Translations under genes and position numbers: made by a program | In this document: piece by piece, positions 45,805-57,949 of the stretch | How the letters are laid out: every line of letters begins with the position of its first letter | Numbering within the stretch: the stretch's first letter is position 1 | Source: Gnetum montanum | Lineage: Eukaryota > Streptophyta > Gnetopsida > Gnetales > Gnetaceae | Reading direction: 5' to 3' | NCBI GenBank assembly: GCA_015680685.1 | Contig: MNCI01030902.1 | Location: 314,031 to 378,030, forward strand | DNA length: 64,000 nucleotides | Notes under the pieces: generated by a model | What the model was told of the DNA's origin: nothing | The model's database searches: none | Seen by the model: the letters and a program-made list of their open reading frames with translations, nothing else

Positions 45805-46660
45805 TGATGAAGTTTAAATAAGTTAGCTATGTCAACGCATAACTATCAATGTATCCTTGGATACATTGGTATATATGTGTGAACATTGATCCTTTGTAAG
45901 GCTATATAAATGTGCACATCTGTTGAATTTAGGGCATCTTTGGTCTTTCCTATAATGAAACTCTTGTAATTTTCTTCCATAAGACTTAGAGAAATTTCCC
46001 TATGCTTGCCTATAGTGTGGATTGAATTAATTGTATTGAGTTTTATTCGAGTGCTAGATGTATCTAGACACTTCTTCATGATGGTAATAAAAAAATAAAT
46101 TTTTTTCTCTTCATTGTAGCACTTAAACTAGTGTTCAATTTACTTATAAGCACTTTACTTTTCTATACTTAAAAATTTAATATTTTATTCCATAGTAACA
46201 TGAGTACATTCACATCAAGCATAACATACTAATGCTTAGTAATTCTAGCAATCAATACTTGGTATGCCTAGCAGTAAACACTTGATAACTCAGTGGCATG
46301 AGTATAAGTTTAGGATGGATATGAAAAGTGGGAATGGTTACTCTATGTTTAAAATAGTTTAGCTAACCTTTAGTTCCATTAATTAGCTAAATTTTAATAT
46401 TTCAATTACTTTACCTCTTAACACTTTTAATGATATAAATAATAAAATTATAAATACAAATATCTTACACCTTAATAACACTTAGTCATATGGATGAAAT
46501 CAACACATGTGATGATTGGGAAGAAAACAACTAGTAACCTCATATCTAAATATCTAAGATAAAATTCACTTTTGTAGAAGGGTCCATGGAATTCAAGCAG
46601 ATCATATGTATACACTTGTGATTTATATAGTTAAGCATAGGCACTACTTGCTACTCATCA
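45805..46660 (+). mobile_element. 3' LTR of element G, 856 bp
   Basis: It begins TGATGA and ends TCATCA, as the E LTRs do, with the same order of features. These include a TATA-like tatataaat near 45904, a central run of thematically similar sequence (cttggtatgcctagcag near 46260) and a terminal segment with ccatggaattc, then gttaagcatag. Confidence 0.75.
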
Positions 46661-47449
46661 AATAGTCAAGCACAACTCAAGCTTACAAATTATTACATAT
46701 ATTTCAACAATAATGTAAATTATATTTTTTATAAATATTTGGTGAGCTACCAATGTAATCTTGATTAGCCCTTGCAATATCCATGTGATTGCTAACCACA
46801 CTATATCCCACCTACCACCACAACAACATGATTTACAATCAACTTGTCTACTTGTCAATGATCATAGAACAACAAAAATCTATAAATCTAGATGAAGAAT
46901 ATAGAATTGATTTCCCAAAGTGCTAGCTTTGGTCTTGTAGGGTTCCATGCTTCCTTTCTTTCCTACATTCATTATGATTTTTCTTCCAACAATAAATACA
47001 CACTTTAAATATGTAATTATAAGGTGAAAGAATAGAAGTAATGAAATAATTTTAAAAATCTTAGAAGATTCCTATGGTGTATCCATTAAAATTAAAAATT
47101 GGTATTTCTTAGTGTAAGCTAAACATTGCCAAATCTTTCAACTAGACAAAGACAATAATCATCATCCTAGCCTAGCCTGAGATGAGACAAAGTCATTCAT
47201 ATGAAAAAACTCATATTTGTGATTACTAAAATAATATCTAGATGATGTATATGCACATTGTACTACATTTCTCTCAAAGACAAGGGTATATCAGAGTAGT
47301 ATACATGAATATGATTATTGATGTGGTGATAACAATAATAATTGGTGTCAAACTACACTAACGGGTGTAGGTGGTAAGAAAGAAACAAAGAAATATAGTA
47401 ATAATAGTAAGAATTCATAAGGGTAGCTAAGTTAAAGTGGGTAACTAAC
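46661..47449. other. No gene seen
   Basis: AT-rich sequence between the G LTR and the kinase exons. I looked on the minus strand for the next kinase exon (with HRDIK or similar) and did not find it. Confidence 0.5.
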
Positions 47450-47925
47450 CAAAAAGAAATCTGTCAAGGTTATCTTTGGGCATGAATTCATAGATAAGAA
47501 GATGGTGACGGCCCATGTTGTAGCAACCCAATAGCTGAACCAAATTCTTTTGACAAACGTTGGAGATTATCCTCACCTTAATTTCAAATTCCCTCATAAC
47601 CTATGCACCCTCTCCCCTTATTGTTAGTCTCTTCACTACTACCTCTCTTCCATTCTCTAGAACTCCCTGCAATGAACTAAATCAAAAATCATATTTAAAA
47701 AATTGAAATATGCCTTTAGATTATAATTAGATATATAATTCTACCAAATATCTAACCATATATTCATAGAAGTAATAGTAACCTTATACACTTCACCAAA
47801 GCCTCCCTATCCAAGCTTATTAGTTTGGATGAATCCACTCGTGGCCTTCTCTAGAACTTTCAGTTTGAACTCAATAGGGTCCCTCAACTCCATTGTTAGA
47901 AGCTTGTTGTTCTCAGCTCTAATTT
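47450..47925 (-). pseudogene. Two exons of a cysteine-rich receptor-like kinase (CRK type)
   Basis: CRKs are plasma-membrane receptor kinases of plants. On the minus strand the first exon (about 47925-47783) encodes ELRDPIEFKLKVLEKATSGF, then NKLG, a stop, and GGFGEVYK, the ATP-binding Gly loop. It ends AAG|GTTACT. The second (47666-47450) starts after TTGCAG and encodes GVLENGREVVVKRLTIRGEG, then REFEIKVRIISN, NLVQLLGCYNMG and LLIYEFMPKDNLDRFLFG, ending TTTTTG|GTTAGT. Intron positions after VYK and after FLFG match CRK genes. The catalytic-loop exons are absent. A stop replaces the Glu in the GxGGFG loop, another sits in exon 2, and the alpha-C Glu reads Lys. The splice sites survive. It is a pseudogene fragment between two retroelements; a captured copy is possible. 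Confidence 0.75.
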
Positions 47926-48730
47926 GGGCATCAATGTTTTCATACAAATTATAATTTAAGATTTTTCTATTATTTAATAATAAATAACTATTATATTGCA
48001 TATTTAAAATCTAATTAAAGACTATGGTATCACATACACAGGATGTGATAATCATGCTAATACGTTAACACATATATAAATGACAAGAATATTAATAGTT
48101 AGGTGATTCAATACCTTGTCCAATTTTATGAGGAAAACACAAAAACATATTGAACCAGTAAAGAAGTACCATATACATGACTAATACTCTAGAATCTCCT
48201 ACTACAACTTCTAGTTTTATCCATATCATTGTTTTATCACTACCCCTTGCATGAACCAACAAAAAATAACTTTTTATTTAGTGAACCAATAGAAAAATAC
48301 CTTTTTACTTATCTGGTTCAAATAATAGACTACAAATAAAATTTTAATTAAAAATAAAGGTTGTTAAAAATCCAAAACTTAAAGAAAGAAAAGGTACAAG
48401 ATCAATGTATACATAAGAAATAATTATGCAGAAAAACCAAATTGAACAAGTAATCAAAGTATAGAATGCAGAAGCAAATGAAACTAACCTTAAGCCATTG
48501 ATGCCTTCAATTAAAATTATTCAAATTATTCCTTCACATGGGTGCTCTACAACAATGGTATATGCAATATTCAAGCATGTTTGAAAGGGACCAAAATTGC
48601 AATCCTACTATGATTCGTGGTGCCTTTATTCTCCAATCAAGAATGAATTTATATTCGATGGGATCGATTACCATAAGAGGCCCAATGCCCATGCATAAAA
48701 AGTGCATTACTAGATATGGAGGCCATATTG
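47926..48730. other. No gene seen
   Basis: Could hold upstream kinase exons or the outer edge of the F LTR; no motif was recognised. Overlapping short frames at 48534-48750 on both strands look accidental. Confidence 0.4.
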
Positions 48731-48915
48731 ATGCATTAAACAACTTATGAAAACATGTTAGTTGGCATGGTGGCCACCTTTATGCATTAACGGACCCATA
48801 AAATGCATTAGTGTGCATGGTGGCTACTTTCATGCATTAACTAATCCATAAAACACGTTAGTGGGCATGGCAGCCACTTTCATGCATTAATTAACACATA
48901 AAACACATTAGTGGG
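48731..48915. repeat. 50-bp tandem repeat, 3.7 copies
   Basis: Units at 48731, 48781, 48831 and 48881 with the words ATGCATTAA and GGCATGG at fixed spacing. It lies downstream of the copia F 3' end on the element strand, so it may belong to the F LTR. Confidence 0.9.
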
Positions 48916-49199
48916 TAACACATGCTACAATCTCTTGCTTGGTCTCCATATTTAATCAAGTCCAAACTTCAAGAAAAAAGTGCATAAGTCATGATGATAG
49001 TTCCTCTTAATGTTAGTATTATCTTTCATGTATTACAATGCATTATCTCTCAAATGTAATTCCTTATATGGTAACTTAACTTTATGAATAAATCCAATGT
49101 TCATTCTAGGTCTTTCCATATGTGTATTTTCTCTAATAACTATATGCACAAATCATATGAGAAAATAGCACAAGTGAATATGTGTTTCATTAAGATTGT

Positions 49200-49464
49200 A
49201 AGTTGTGCATACAACAAATTACATTATGGAACCAAGTCCCATCTAAACTACATGATCCTTAAATAACTTTGATGGCATTCATTTTGTCAAAGGATTAACT
49301 ATCATTAATTTAGTGCTTATATGCTCAATGACCACTTTGTTTTCCTTAATGCATCCCTTATGGCTAAGTGCTTGGTGTCGATGTATTTACTTTGATTGCC
49401 ACTCTTATTATTCTTAGACATAAAAAAAATATCTGAATTGTCATAAAACATTCTTAATGGCCTA
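49200..49464 (-). pseudogene. Element F (copia) RNase H, C-terminal part
   Basis: The minus strand from 49464 reads LRMFYDNSDIFFMSKNNKSG, then KYIDTKHLAIRDALRKTK. A decayed DPLTK-like motif and FKDHV, a stop, then MGLG come near 49225. This is the end of a Ty1/copia RNase H and polyprotein. It continues the part at 58815 and beyond across the element E insertion. Confidence 0.75.
49460..49464. other. Target-site duplication of element E, left copy (GCCTA)
   Basis: The right copy is ACCTA at 58810-58814, one transition apart. Confidence 0.6.
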
Positions 49465-50340
49465 TTATGAACCACCATTTGTGTTGGCCATGGCGTTGGG
49501 TATGTGATGTTGAGGCTGTGACATTGTGTATGTGACATCAAGGCCTAGATCTGATGTCAGATATCCAATGTCAGGGTATATTCCCCAAGTCTATAAATAC
49601 TACACCTAGGCTCCCATTTTGAGTTAGTTTTTAAGAAGCTTTTGATCATTCTTAGTTAAAGTAGCAAAGCTCTTGTAGTTTATTTTTCGTAGAGTTTAGA
49701 ATATTTTTTGAGTGCCCATAGAAGGAGTCTAAAGTGTGTATGGTTCCTTGTTCAAACACGGATGTACCTGAGTGTAGCAGTGTGACAAGAAGAAAACAAA
49801 CTCTTTTGATAGTCCTTGTAGCACTAAGAATAGCTTAATATTTTCTTTAATGCATTCTACTTTCTTATTCTTTGCTTTAATGCATTTTATTAAGCAATTT
49901 AATTTTAGCAGTTAATGAACATGAGCATGACCACTTCAAGCATTCATATAGTACTTGGTAACCCAATAATGCTTAACATTTGGTAGCCTAGTAGTGCTTT
50001 ATGTGTTCAAAATGTGTCTAGGAAAGTGGAATGGTTACTTGTGTTAGGCTAGCTAGGCAATAGACATTAGTTTCAATCTAATCTACCCTTTATTCTTGTT
50101 ATAGGTGATTACATCCATAAAACATAAAATGATAAAAATTCAGATATCTTAATTACACTTAAATCATACCATTGAGCCTTACAAGTGTAGTTGGGAAGAC
50201 AAAAAATATTCTGAATTTTTTTTCACTTCCTAAAGGAACTAGTATATGGGATAACTATAAGTCCATGGAATTCGACTAGATCATGCATAACACCTTAGTG
50301 ATTGATATGGTTGGGCATAGAGGTACCTCACTGCTCATCA
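49465..50340 (+). mobile_element. 5' LTR of element E
   Basis: It starts TTATGAACCACCA, where the 3' LTR has TGATGAACCATCA, and ends CTCATCA. TATAAATA is at 49592-49599. Confidence 0.85.
49592..49599 (+). promoter_or_regulatory. TATA box of the element E 5' LTR
   Basis: TATAAATA within cccaagtctataaatac, conserved in the 3' LTR at 58063-58070. Confidence 0.65.
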
Positions 50341-50361
50341 TTGGTGCCATTTTTGGGGACC
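50341..50361 (+). other. Primer-binding site of element E
   Basis: TTGGTGCCATTTTTGGGGAC directly follows the LTR. It is a decayed form of the TTGGCGCCGTTGCCGGGGA type, parallel to 14411-14430. Confidence 0.75.
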
Positions 50362-50501
50362 TTTTTGATATTTTGTGCACTATCTAGGATCTAATGAAAG
50401 TATTTAAATTGTTGGAATGAACCTAAGAGTCGTATCTTACATTATAATTACTACATCAAATTCTGAGAGCATACTATGATTATTGTTTCACTAATTGACA
50501 A

Positions 50502-52760
50502 TGTCTTCTTCTCATAGGAGTGCTTCTTCAACCAAGCCTAATAATTTTCATCCATCAAAGAATCAATACTACCAAATTACATATACACATCCTCATGAGT
50601 ATGTTCTGAACTTCACCTTCATCTAACACTAGGATGAATAGTTGCAGTGGCGTGACATGGAGGGCAACATTGTGTTGCCACCCGATCGTGTAGCTCCTGC
50701 AATTCTCTATTAAATGCTTGCATGATGTGGTCTTTAAGATTCCATGTGGAATATATCATGAAATATGTTGATGCTAGAGATTATCATCCCACTGAAGCAC
50801 AACACTTGCACGATTGGTAGCTAAAGAAGTGCTATGAACTTTTGAAGGGAAAGGGACTTAATAATTCTCCATTCATATTATACTAACAAGCTAGTGGAGA
50901 TCTTCCACTCAATGATGCTCCTCACTTTAACTTCAATGATGAAGGTTAAAACTAGAATCTACACTCCATAGTTCATAATCCTAATTCTAGAACCAAGGGA
51001 TCCAATGATAAAGTAAGATCTATAGGGGCAAGTCAAGATAAGGATGCTAGAAAGAGGTAAGATCATGATCATGGTAATGATCACCGAAGAGGAAATAGTA
51101 GGCATCATGATGGTATTGGTTCTCCTTCCTCTTTCCCTTTGTCATCATCATCTTCTTCTAGCTCTGACCATGACTGAAAAAGGTAAGATCATGATGGAGG
51201 TGATCAAAATGAATGAAATGACCAATGAGACCATTGAGATAGGCAAGATCAAGGACACAGAAATTCAAGAGAAGAACATCACCATGAATGAAGGGGTAGT
51301 AGAGGGCACTATAGGCACCATGATTAAGGCCTCAATGAGCCTCTATTTGCTACCTGAAGTATGCTTAACATTGCAGAGGTAGTTAGAATTACAACAAGGC
51401 ATGTGAAAGATAGTAAAATCAAATGGTTAGACATGAATAATATTCCTTGATTTGAAGGAGGATATAACTTTAATCCATAGAATCATCTTCAAGATTTTCA
51501 AGATGCATGCACCTTGTAAAACATAGAGAAAAAATGGCAAAAATTGAAGTTGTTTCCCAAGACACTCATCAAAGAAGCAAAGAACTGGTACTAGTCCTTA
51601 GAACCAAAATCTATTTGATGATCGAGTACCATGCTTGAAATGTTCAATGATAAGTATCAAACATACTCCTGGGTGTCCAAATTAAGGAGCACACGACCCC
51701 TTAGATTTTGCCATTGGTTGATACTATGCCTTTAAGCACAAATGCCTTGGCCATGATTTTTCTCAATTAGCTCAACTCCACCACATTGTTGATGGGTTTT
51801 GTAATGAACTGAGGAAAATCCTTGGTGTCTATGCCCAATGCTTATTAGGACTAACTACCCATTAGGTTGCCAAAGAGGAGGGAAAACTTAGAAAAAGAGA
51901 AAGTATAAAGGAGTACAATCATGATCCTTCCATTTGCAAGAAGGAGGTTCGATTCAATGATAATGAGGATGAATCCATGTTTAATGAAGGGGTGCATAAA
52001 AAAGCCTTGACACTTTAAAAATTCCAATCTAAACTTATGAAAAAGGTTGATTAGTTAAGAGACTCCATGGATAGCAAGTTTCAAACTAACCTCAAAATTG
52101 CTGAAGAGTCCCAAGAAAAGGGTAGTGATTGTGAGTGTAGGAGGTGCAATCAAGCTAAATGTGCATATTATAAAGGTAAGGGAAAAATTGTTGCAATAAA
52201 AGACATTGCAGATAGTGAATTAGATGATGATCATGAATGTGATGTCTACCAATATGAGCATCCTAATGGATGTTGCCCCATTGTGTCACATCTCCAGGAG
52301 TTTGGGATGTATGCCTTACATTCATGACTTACATAAAGGCAAACATCTAGAAGATTGTGTTATCCTCAAGGTAATCTTAAGAAATTCTACTAGCAACAAT
52401 CGTATTATCCAAGTGGAGCTCCATCACAACCATATGAATAGTACCAACAATGGAAACAACCACAATCATGGGTACTTGCACCACCAAGGTAACAATACCC
52501 TTACTAGCAGCTTGATCCTTATGATTACCATGGTCAACAACCCATGTTTCCACATGACTCTTCTAGTTACGTTTCTTAGTTATAGCCTTACTAACATCCT
52601 TCTAACTATTATCAAACTCCATCTCCATATGAAATAAGGAATGCTACCTCCTATCCCTACACATACGCCTCCTCTAGTTGCATAGCTACCACCTGATCCA
52701 CCAATGCAGGGTGAACTACCCGCTCAATTGCAACAACGTAATACTACAAGGCTATTAATT
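50502..52760 (+). pseudogene. Element E gag, decayed
   Basis: The ATG at 50502 (MSSSHRSASSTKPNNF) opens a stop-filled reading. THPHEYVLNFTFI is followed by a His/Asp/Ser-rich low-complexity domain (50940-51350), then the gag core (FEGGYNFNP, then LKLFPKTLIKEAKNWY at about 51450-51600). A charged, Cys-containing part comes next (CECRRCNQAKCAYYKGKGK, 52130-52190), then a Gln/Pro/Tyr-rich tail (52380-52700). The Cys-rich segment is not a standard CCHC knuckle. Element D shares the same order. Confidence 0.7.
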
Positions 52761-52899
52761 TGTAACCTAATCATCAATTAGAGGGGTTGAATGTATAATC
52801 AAAGAAAAGAACTTTCTTTTAATCTCATAGTCCACATAAGCCTTCACCTACACCTATGGTTGACAACCTTGGTCCTACCTCTTCCTCCATATTAGATTT

Positions 52900-53900
52900 C
52901 TTCAAGACTCCTTTAAAACAAACTCTACCAAGGATCCATACTATAATGCTTACCCACACTGTGTTTAATTAGATCTTTGTAGAAGACCTTCCTAGGAAAT
53001 TAGCTAATCTTAGAAGTCCTTTAATTTATTTATAGATTTCTATGAACAAACTATGCAAGGCTCTTCTTAATTTAGGTTCTGGTGTTAATTTGATTTTTCA
53101 TGAGATGTACACTACCTGAAACCTATCTCCTCTTAAGAAGAGAAACATTAGATTAGAACTGGTAGACTAGTCCATCATTATTTCATTGGGACTAGTAGAA
53201 GACATTGTGACCACTGTCTATGGGTGGTCTTATCCTGCTAACTTCCTAGTAATCAAAGTGGAGAACTACAAAGGGGACTTTCCAATCATCATGGGAAGAG
53301 CATGGCTAAGCACCATAGATGCAAGAATGGGCATAAGAAATCTTTCCCTGAAAAGCTTTAAAGAGAATGTATTTGGAAATATTGAGATGAAGAGAGTTCC
53401 ATGCATTACATACAACAATAGTGGGTGAAATTGTGTGCAAAAAATTTGGGCCATCAAGCAAGAATCCATCTCTGCATGCAAATAGTATGTGCTAGAAATA
53501 GAAATTCAAAGGTGTCTATATGTATCATCTACAAAACAAGAGGGCTCCCAGTGGCTGACCACTGATTCAGAAAGTAGCACACTGTGCATGGAACCAATTG
53601 AGAGCTTGACATGTGAATATGTCACAAGCATGAATGTACTAGAGCAAGTTCATCATCAACTCCCTGATGATACAAACAATGATATGTATTCGAGAGAGTT
53701 GGAAATTCCTAAGAACTTCAAGCAATAGCCCCTTGAACTAAAAATGCTACTTTTTGGAAAGGAATATGTATTTTTACAAAATAAGAAGCCAATTATAATT
53801 AATTCAAAACTTGCTCCAGAATAGAAAGAGATGCTATTGAAGGTAGTTGAAGGATGGTCAGTAGGTTTTGCTTGGTCATATCTTGAACTCACAGGGATTG
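52900..53900 (+). pseudogene. Element E protease and linker, decayed
   Basis: KALLNLGSGVNLIFHEMY (about 53075-53120) is the active-site region, with Asn where the catalytic Asp is expected. EDIVTTVYGWSYPANFLVIK and FPIIMGRAWLSTIDARMGIR (53200-53340) complete the fold and stay open for 80 codons (53186-53428). A poorly conserved linker with stops leads to reverse transcriptase. Confidence 0.7.
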
Positions 53901-54830
53901 ATCCTAGGATATGCCAACATCACATTTACATTGACCTAGCCATGAAGCCAAAACAATAGCCATAAAGATGGTTGAACCAAAAATTGAAGCAAATCGTCAA
54001 GGAGAAAATCAAGCAAATCCTCAAGGTGGGGTTCATCTATTCCATTGCAAATAGCAAGTAGGTTAGTCTACTTGTAATTGTACCAAAGAAAGGTGGTAAA
54101 TGGTGGGTCTACATCAATTTTAGGCTATTGAATATGGAAACATTCTAGGATCACTTCCTATTGCCATTTGTTAACTAGGTACTAGACATAATATCAGGGA
54201 ATTGCTACTACAACTTTCTAGATGGTTATACTGGTTATAACCAAATTTAAATTGCACTAGAGGACCAAGAAAAGACAATTTTCAAAAGTCCTTGGTGGAC
54301 TTTTGCATATCGTAAGATGTTATTTGGTCTATGTGATGCCCCTACCACATTTCATTACTTTCTCTTGATCATCTATCAATAGCAGATCATTAGTGGTGTA
54401 TAAGTCTTCATGGATGACTTCTCCACCTATGGAGCTACATTTGAGCTAGCTCTAGACTACCTTGAGTAAGTGTTGAAATGATTTGTCAAAACTAACTTGA
54501 GGCTCAATTAGCAAAAAAGTCACATCATGGTCTAGGAGGTAATTATATTAGGGCACAAAATATCACAAGCAGGAATTAAGGTGGACCTTGAGAAAATAAG
54601 GATCATCCAAGGAATAACTTGTCAGCTAGAAATAGTTAAAGATGTTTGGTCATTCCTTAGACACACTAGCTACTACCAGTAATTCATAAAGAGTTTTCCT
54701 AAGATTGCAAAAATCATTGGTTGAACTAACAAAGAAAGATGCTCCTTGTGTCTAGACCCTTAAATGTGAAAAAGAATTCTAGTAATTGAAAGAAAGGCTT
54801 GTGGAAACTATAATTCTACAAGCACCTAAT
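53901..54830 (+). pseudogene. Element E reverse transcriptase, decayed
   Basis: Landmarks in order are VPKKGGKWWVYINFRLLN (about 54080-54133), NFLDGYTGYNQI, LFGLCDAPTTFHYF (about 54325-54360) and the active site VFMDDFSTYG, with the Asp pair at 54413-54418. Then come EVIILGHKISQAGIKVDLEK and KIRIIQGIT. At least ten stops are present, most of them TAG where Gln or Trp is expected. Confidence 0.8.
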
Positions 54831-55330
54831 TGGTCTAGACCATTTTACATCATGAAGGATGCATCAAATTATGCTTTGGGAGCTATGCTGATGTAGTTAG
54901 ATGATAAGAAATATCCACACTACATCCATTGCACTAGTTGAAGCATTGTGGGTGCACAATTGAACTACACCACTATAGAAAAAGAATTGATGGTAGTGGT
55001 GTTTGCTCTAGAGAAGTTTAGGCATTATGTGCTTTGATACAAGGTGTTTGTGCACATAGACCATAGTGTCATCTGCTTCCTAATGAACAAGCCAATGGTG
55101 AGCCCCCATGTTATATGATGGCTAGTGATCTTATAGGAATTTGATCTTACAATGGTAAATTAAAAGGGCACTAAGAATTTGGTCATTGATCACTTGTGTT
55201 AGTTGTCATAGGATGACAAAGAGGAAGAAAGCCCATTATCCAATATGTTTCTTAATGAACTCCTCTTTGCTAGAGCAATAATGAAACAAATGCCCAATGA
55301 GCCAAAATGATATGATAACATTCTTAGCTA
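54831..55330 (+). pseudogene. Element E RNase H, decayed
   Basis: VGAQLNYTTIEKELMVVVFA, LEKFRHYVL and HIDHSVICFLMNKPMVSPHV are the standard Ty3/gypsy RNase H motifs. Only one RNase H is found before integrase. Confidence 0.8.
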
Positions 55331-56380
55331 TCTTCTCACTTAGGAGATGTCACAAGGGTTGGACCACTAGAGGAAGCAACATTTTCTTCAACAAGTAAAG
55401 CACTTCCTAAAGATCAATGGACACCTCTACAAGGTGTGTGCCAATGGCCTATTTCATTTGTGTGTCCCTAATGATAATCAACTATTCATTCTCCAAGACA
55501 CTCATGAAGGTCCTTGTGGAGGAAACTATGCTGGGAGATGCATGGCCATTAAATCCTAATGGCAATGTACCACTAGCCAACATGCTTCAAGGATGCTCAC
55601 CATTTCATTCACTCTTGTGAATGATGCCAATAGGATGGTGGAATGACTACTCAAATGGAAGGACCTCAACAATGGATTCAACCATTAAAACCATTTGACA
55701 TTTAGGGCATTAACTTCATGGGTTCCATCATGCCCATGTCAAATGGAAAGGTATACATCATAGTTGTTGTTGACTTTGGTATGAAATGAGTAGAAGAAAT
55801 AGCTTTCATTGATTGTACATATTCTACTACTTCTTAGTTTGTATAACAAAATGTTGTAAATAGGTTTGGTGTACCACATGCATTAATTTCTAACAATGGA
55901 ACTCATTTTATAGGCTCTACTTTTCAGCAGCTTATGCAATGCTTAGAGGTTGAACACAAACTCACAACACCTTACCATCCCTAAGCTAATGGTCAAGTTG
56001 ATGTTATGAATAGACAAATCACAAGAATACTAACACAAACTATTAGCAAGTATAGGAAGGAATTGAGCACAAAACTAAATGATGCCTTTTGGGCATACCA
56101 CTCAACTTGGAAACTTCCTATTCAATCTAAACTTTGTACACTTTCAAAGACTTGTGACCTTGACCTTGACTTAAGTCTAGCCCAAAAGGAAAGACTAATG
56201 AATCTCAACCTACTAGATGAAAACCGATTAGTAGCCTTATCATCTAACAAGTTGCACAAGGCTCATAATAAAAAATTTCATGACCTAAAAATTAGAAAAG
56301 TTAAATTTTAACTAGGAGACAAGGTTCTCTACTAGAACCTCACACATGTAACTCAATGGACTAAGTTCCAAACATTGTGA
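55331..56380 (+). pseudogene. Element E integrase, decayed
   Basis: A zinc-binding remnant lies near 55480-55640. The core (55700-56060) shows FMGSIMPMSNGKVYIIVVVD, then VVNRFGVPHALISNNGTHF and LTTPYHP, a stop, then ANGQVDVMNRQ. The second catalytic Asp reads Asn (SNNGTHF), as in element D. The C-terminal part (56006-56311, open for 101 codons: LNDAFWAYHSTWKLPIQSKL, then LSLAQKERLMNLNLLDENRL) matches the D copy and resembles the Athila-type tail. GDKVL and GPY-like pieces follow with stops. Confidence 0.8.
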
Positions 56381-57949
56381 AAGGGACCCTATATCATTTA
56401 TAAAACTTTTCCTTTGGGGGCCATGATGATCTATAAAACTAAGAGCCCAAACAACAAATAGCTAGTTGACATTCAACAAATTAAACCTTTCTATGAACAT
56501 AAGGCAACTAACACAACAATAACATCATCAGATGGAAAATAATACTCCATATTTCAAATCTCCTCCTTTCAACTTAGTCATGGGAGAGATGTCCATCCAT
56601 GCTAACTATTCAAGTGGCTCCTTAGTTCATCAAAGTTTTTTTTTTACATATTTTTCATTTTAAAAATTTTTGTTTTGCATGTTCTTTGTTTTAGATCTTT
56701 TTGTTTTTATGTTATTAATCTTTTCTAATTTTTTGTCTTACATCATCATTAGTACATTTGATATTTTTTGAATAATTTATACTTTCTTCTGTATTTTCTT
56801 TTATTTTGGTGTGATTTGGCTATGGGACTCATTTCCTTTGACTAAGGCCCTTCCTCACTTCCGATTTCTTCTCTAATAAGGAATAGTGGTTGTTTTATGG
56901 GAGCACTCTTGTGTCTTAGGGGATGAATTGGTCTTAAAATGTCGATGCGAAGTCACTAAAACTGGTTGGTTTTGGTCTAGACTAAGGATGGATCCTATTA
57001 ATTCATTTAACCAAAAAATCCATAAGGGACTTCATGTGCCCATTATTAGGAACTTGATTCCATCCTCTCTCTCTTATCCATCGATGCTTTTCATGTTCCA
57101 CATCACTATCGGTTTCATGTTTTGGTTTGATGTCCTAGTTTAATGTGTTGGAAGTCTTAGTTAGTTACTTTCGGGTTTTTGTACATAACCTTTTGTAACC
57201 ATTAATCATCCATGAAGTCCATGAACTCTTTGGTTTGAAGTTATGAAAGGGCATAAAAGGCATGTGCCTACTTTGGGGAGGATCCACTTGCATATCTTTT
57301 GGTTGGCCTTGTTAAGTTCTTTACCCTTAGACATTTTTACAATCAAATTTCTTCTATTTACCCCATCAATGACATCCAGTTGTAGACATCTTCATAATAT
57401 TTTTTAGTGAATTATTCTTTTCATTACTATGAATTCCTATACCCTCTTCAAATATTTCCTTCTTTATAACTCTTTCAAATTAATGGACTACTTATTTATT
57501 TTACCCTATTTATTAGCCTTCCCACTAACACTATCAAAGAAACCAATATACCATAATCACAACTTAGCTAGGTGTAACCATGGATGAGATAAGACATCTA
57601 ATAGTTATGTGTTACACATTGCATACTAATTCATGCTTGTGTTGTGATTGCAATGGGAAGCATGGACTGGAAGAAAGAATATCTTCACCAAGGATGATGC
57701 AACAATACCACATAATGAGGACTATTTGTGATCAAAGGATCTCTTCTCTCTTTCTCATTCTCCTGCTACCAAGAGGTGTTGGATGTTAATTCCATATACT
57801 TGGGCACTCAAAGTCTATATGTCTATTTCATCTAAGTTAGTTTGTAATGTCAGTTAATAATCCCATACCTACCCAATATGTTATATTGTAAATAACTTGT
57901 TCCTCCTCTTCTTCACTCAAGGATGAGTTTTCATTTTGTCATAAGGGTA
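56381..57949 (+). other. 3' untranslated region of element E
   Basis: No gene is supported. It has two blocks conserved in D and H (tagtcatgggagagatgtcc near 56576; ggggaggatccacttgcat near 57276), a T-rich tract (56630-56800), and a polypurine tract with ataagggta ending at 57949. Confidence 0.6.

Larger units (their letters stand above)
42717..46660 (+). mobile_element. Element G remnant with non-pol ORF and 3' LTR
   Basis: The right end is a clear 3' LTR (45805-46660) with its own polypurine tract. The interior, 42745 to about 45470, encodes decayed protein with no reverse transcriptase, RNase H or integrase motif. A 5' LTR of matching sequence is not seen; the left edge is placed where H-like sequence ends. 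Confidence 0.5.

Noticed and set aside
46741-46830. Third kinase exon (IARGL-like reading) left of the CRK exons
   Set aside because: A few residues fit in one frame but the following HRD motif is absent and no splice sites were found.
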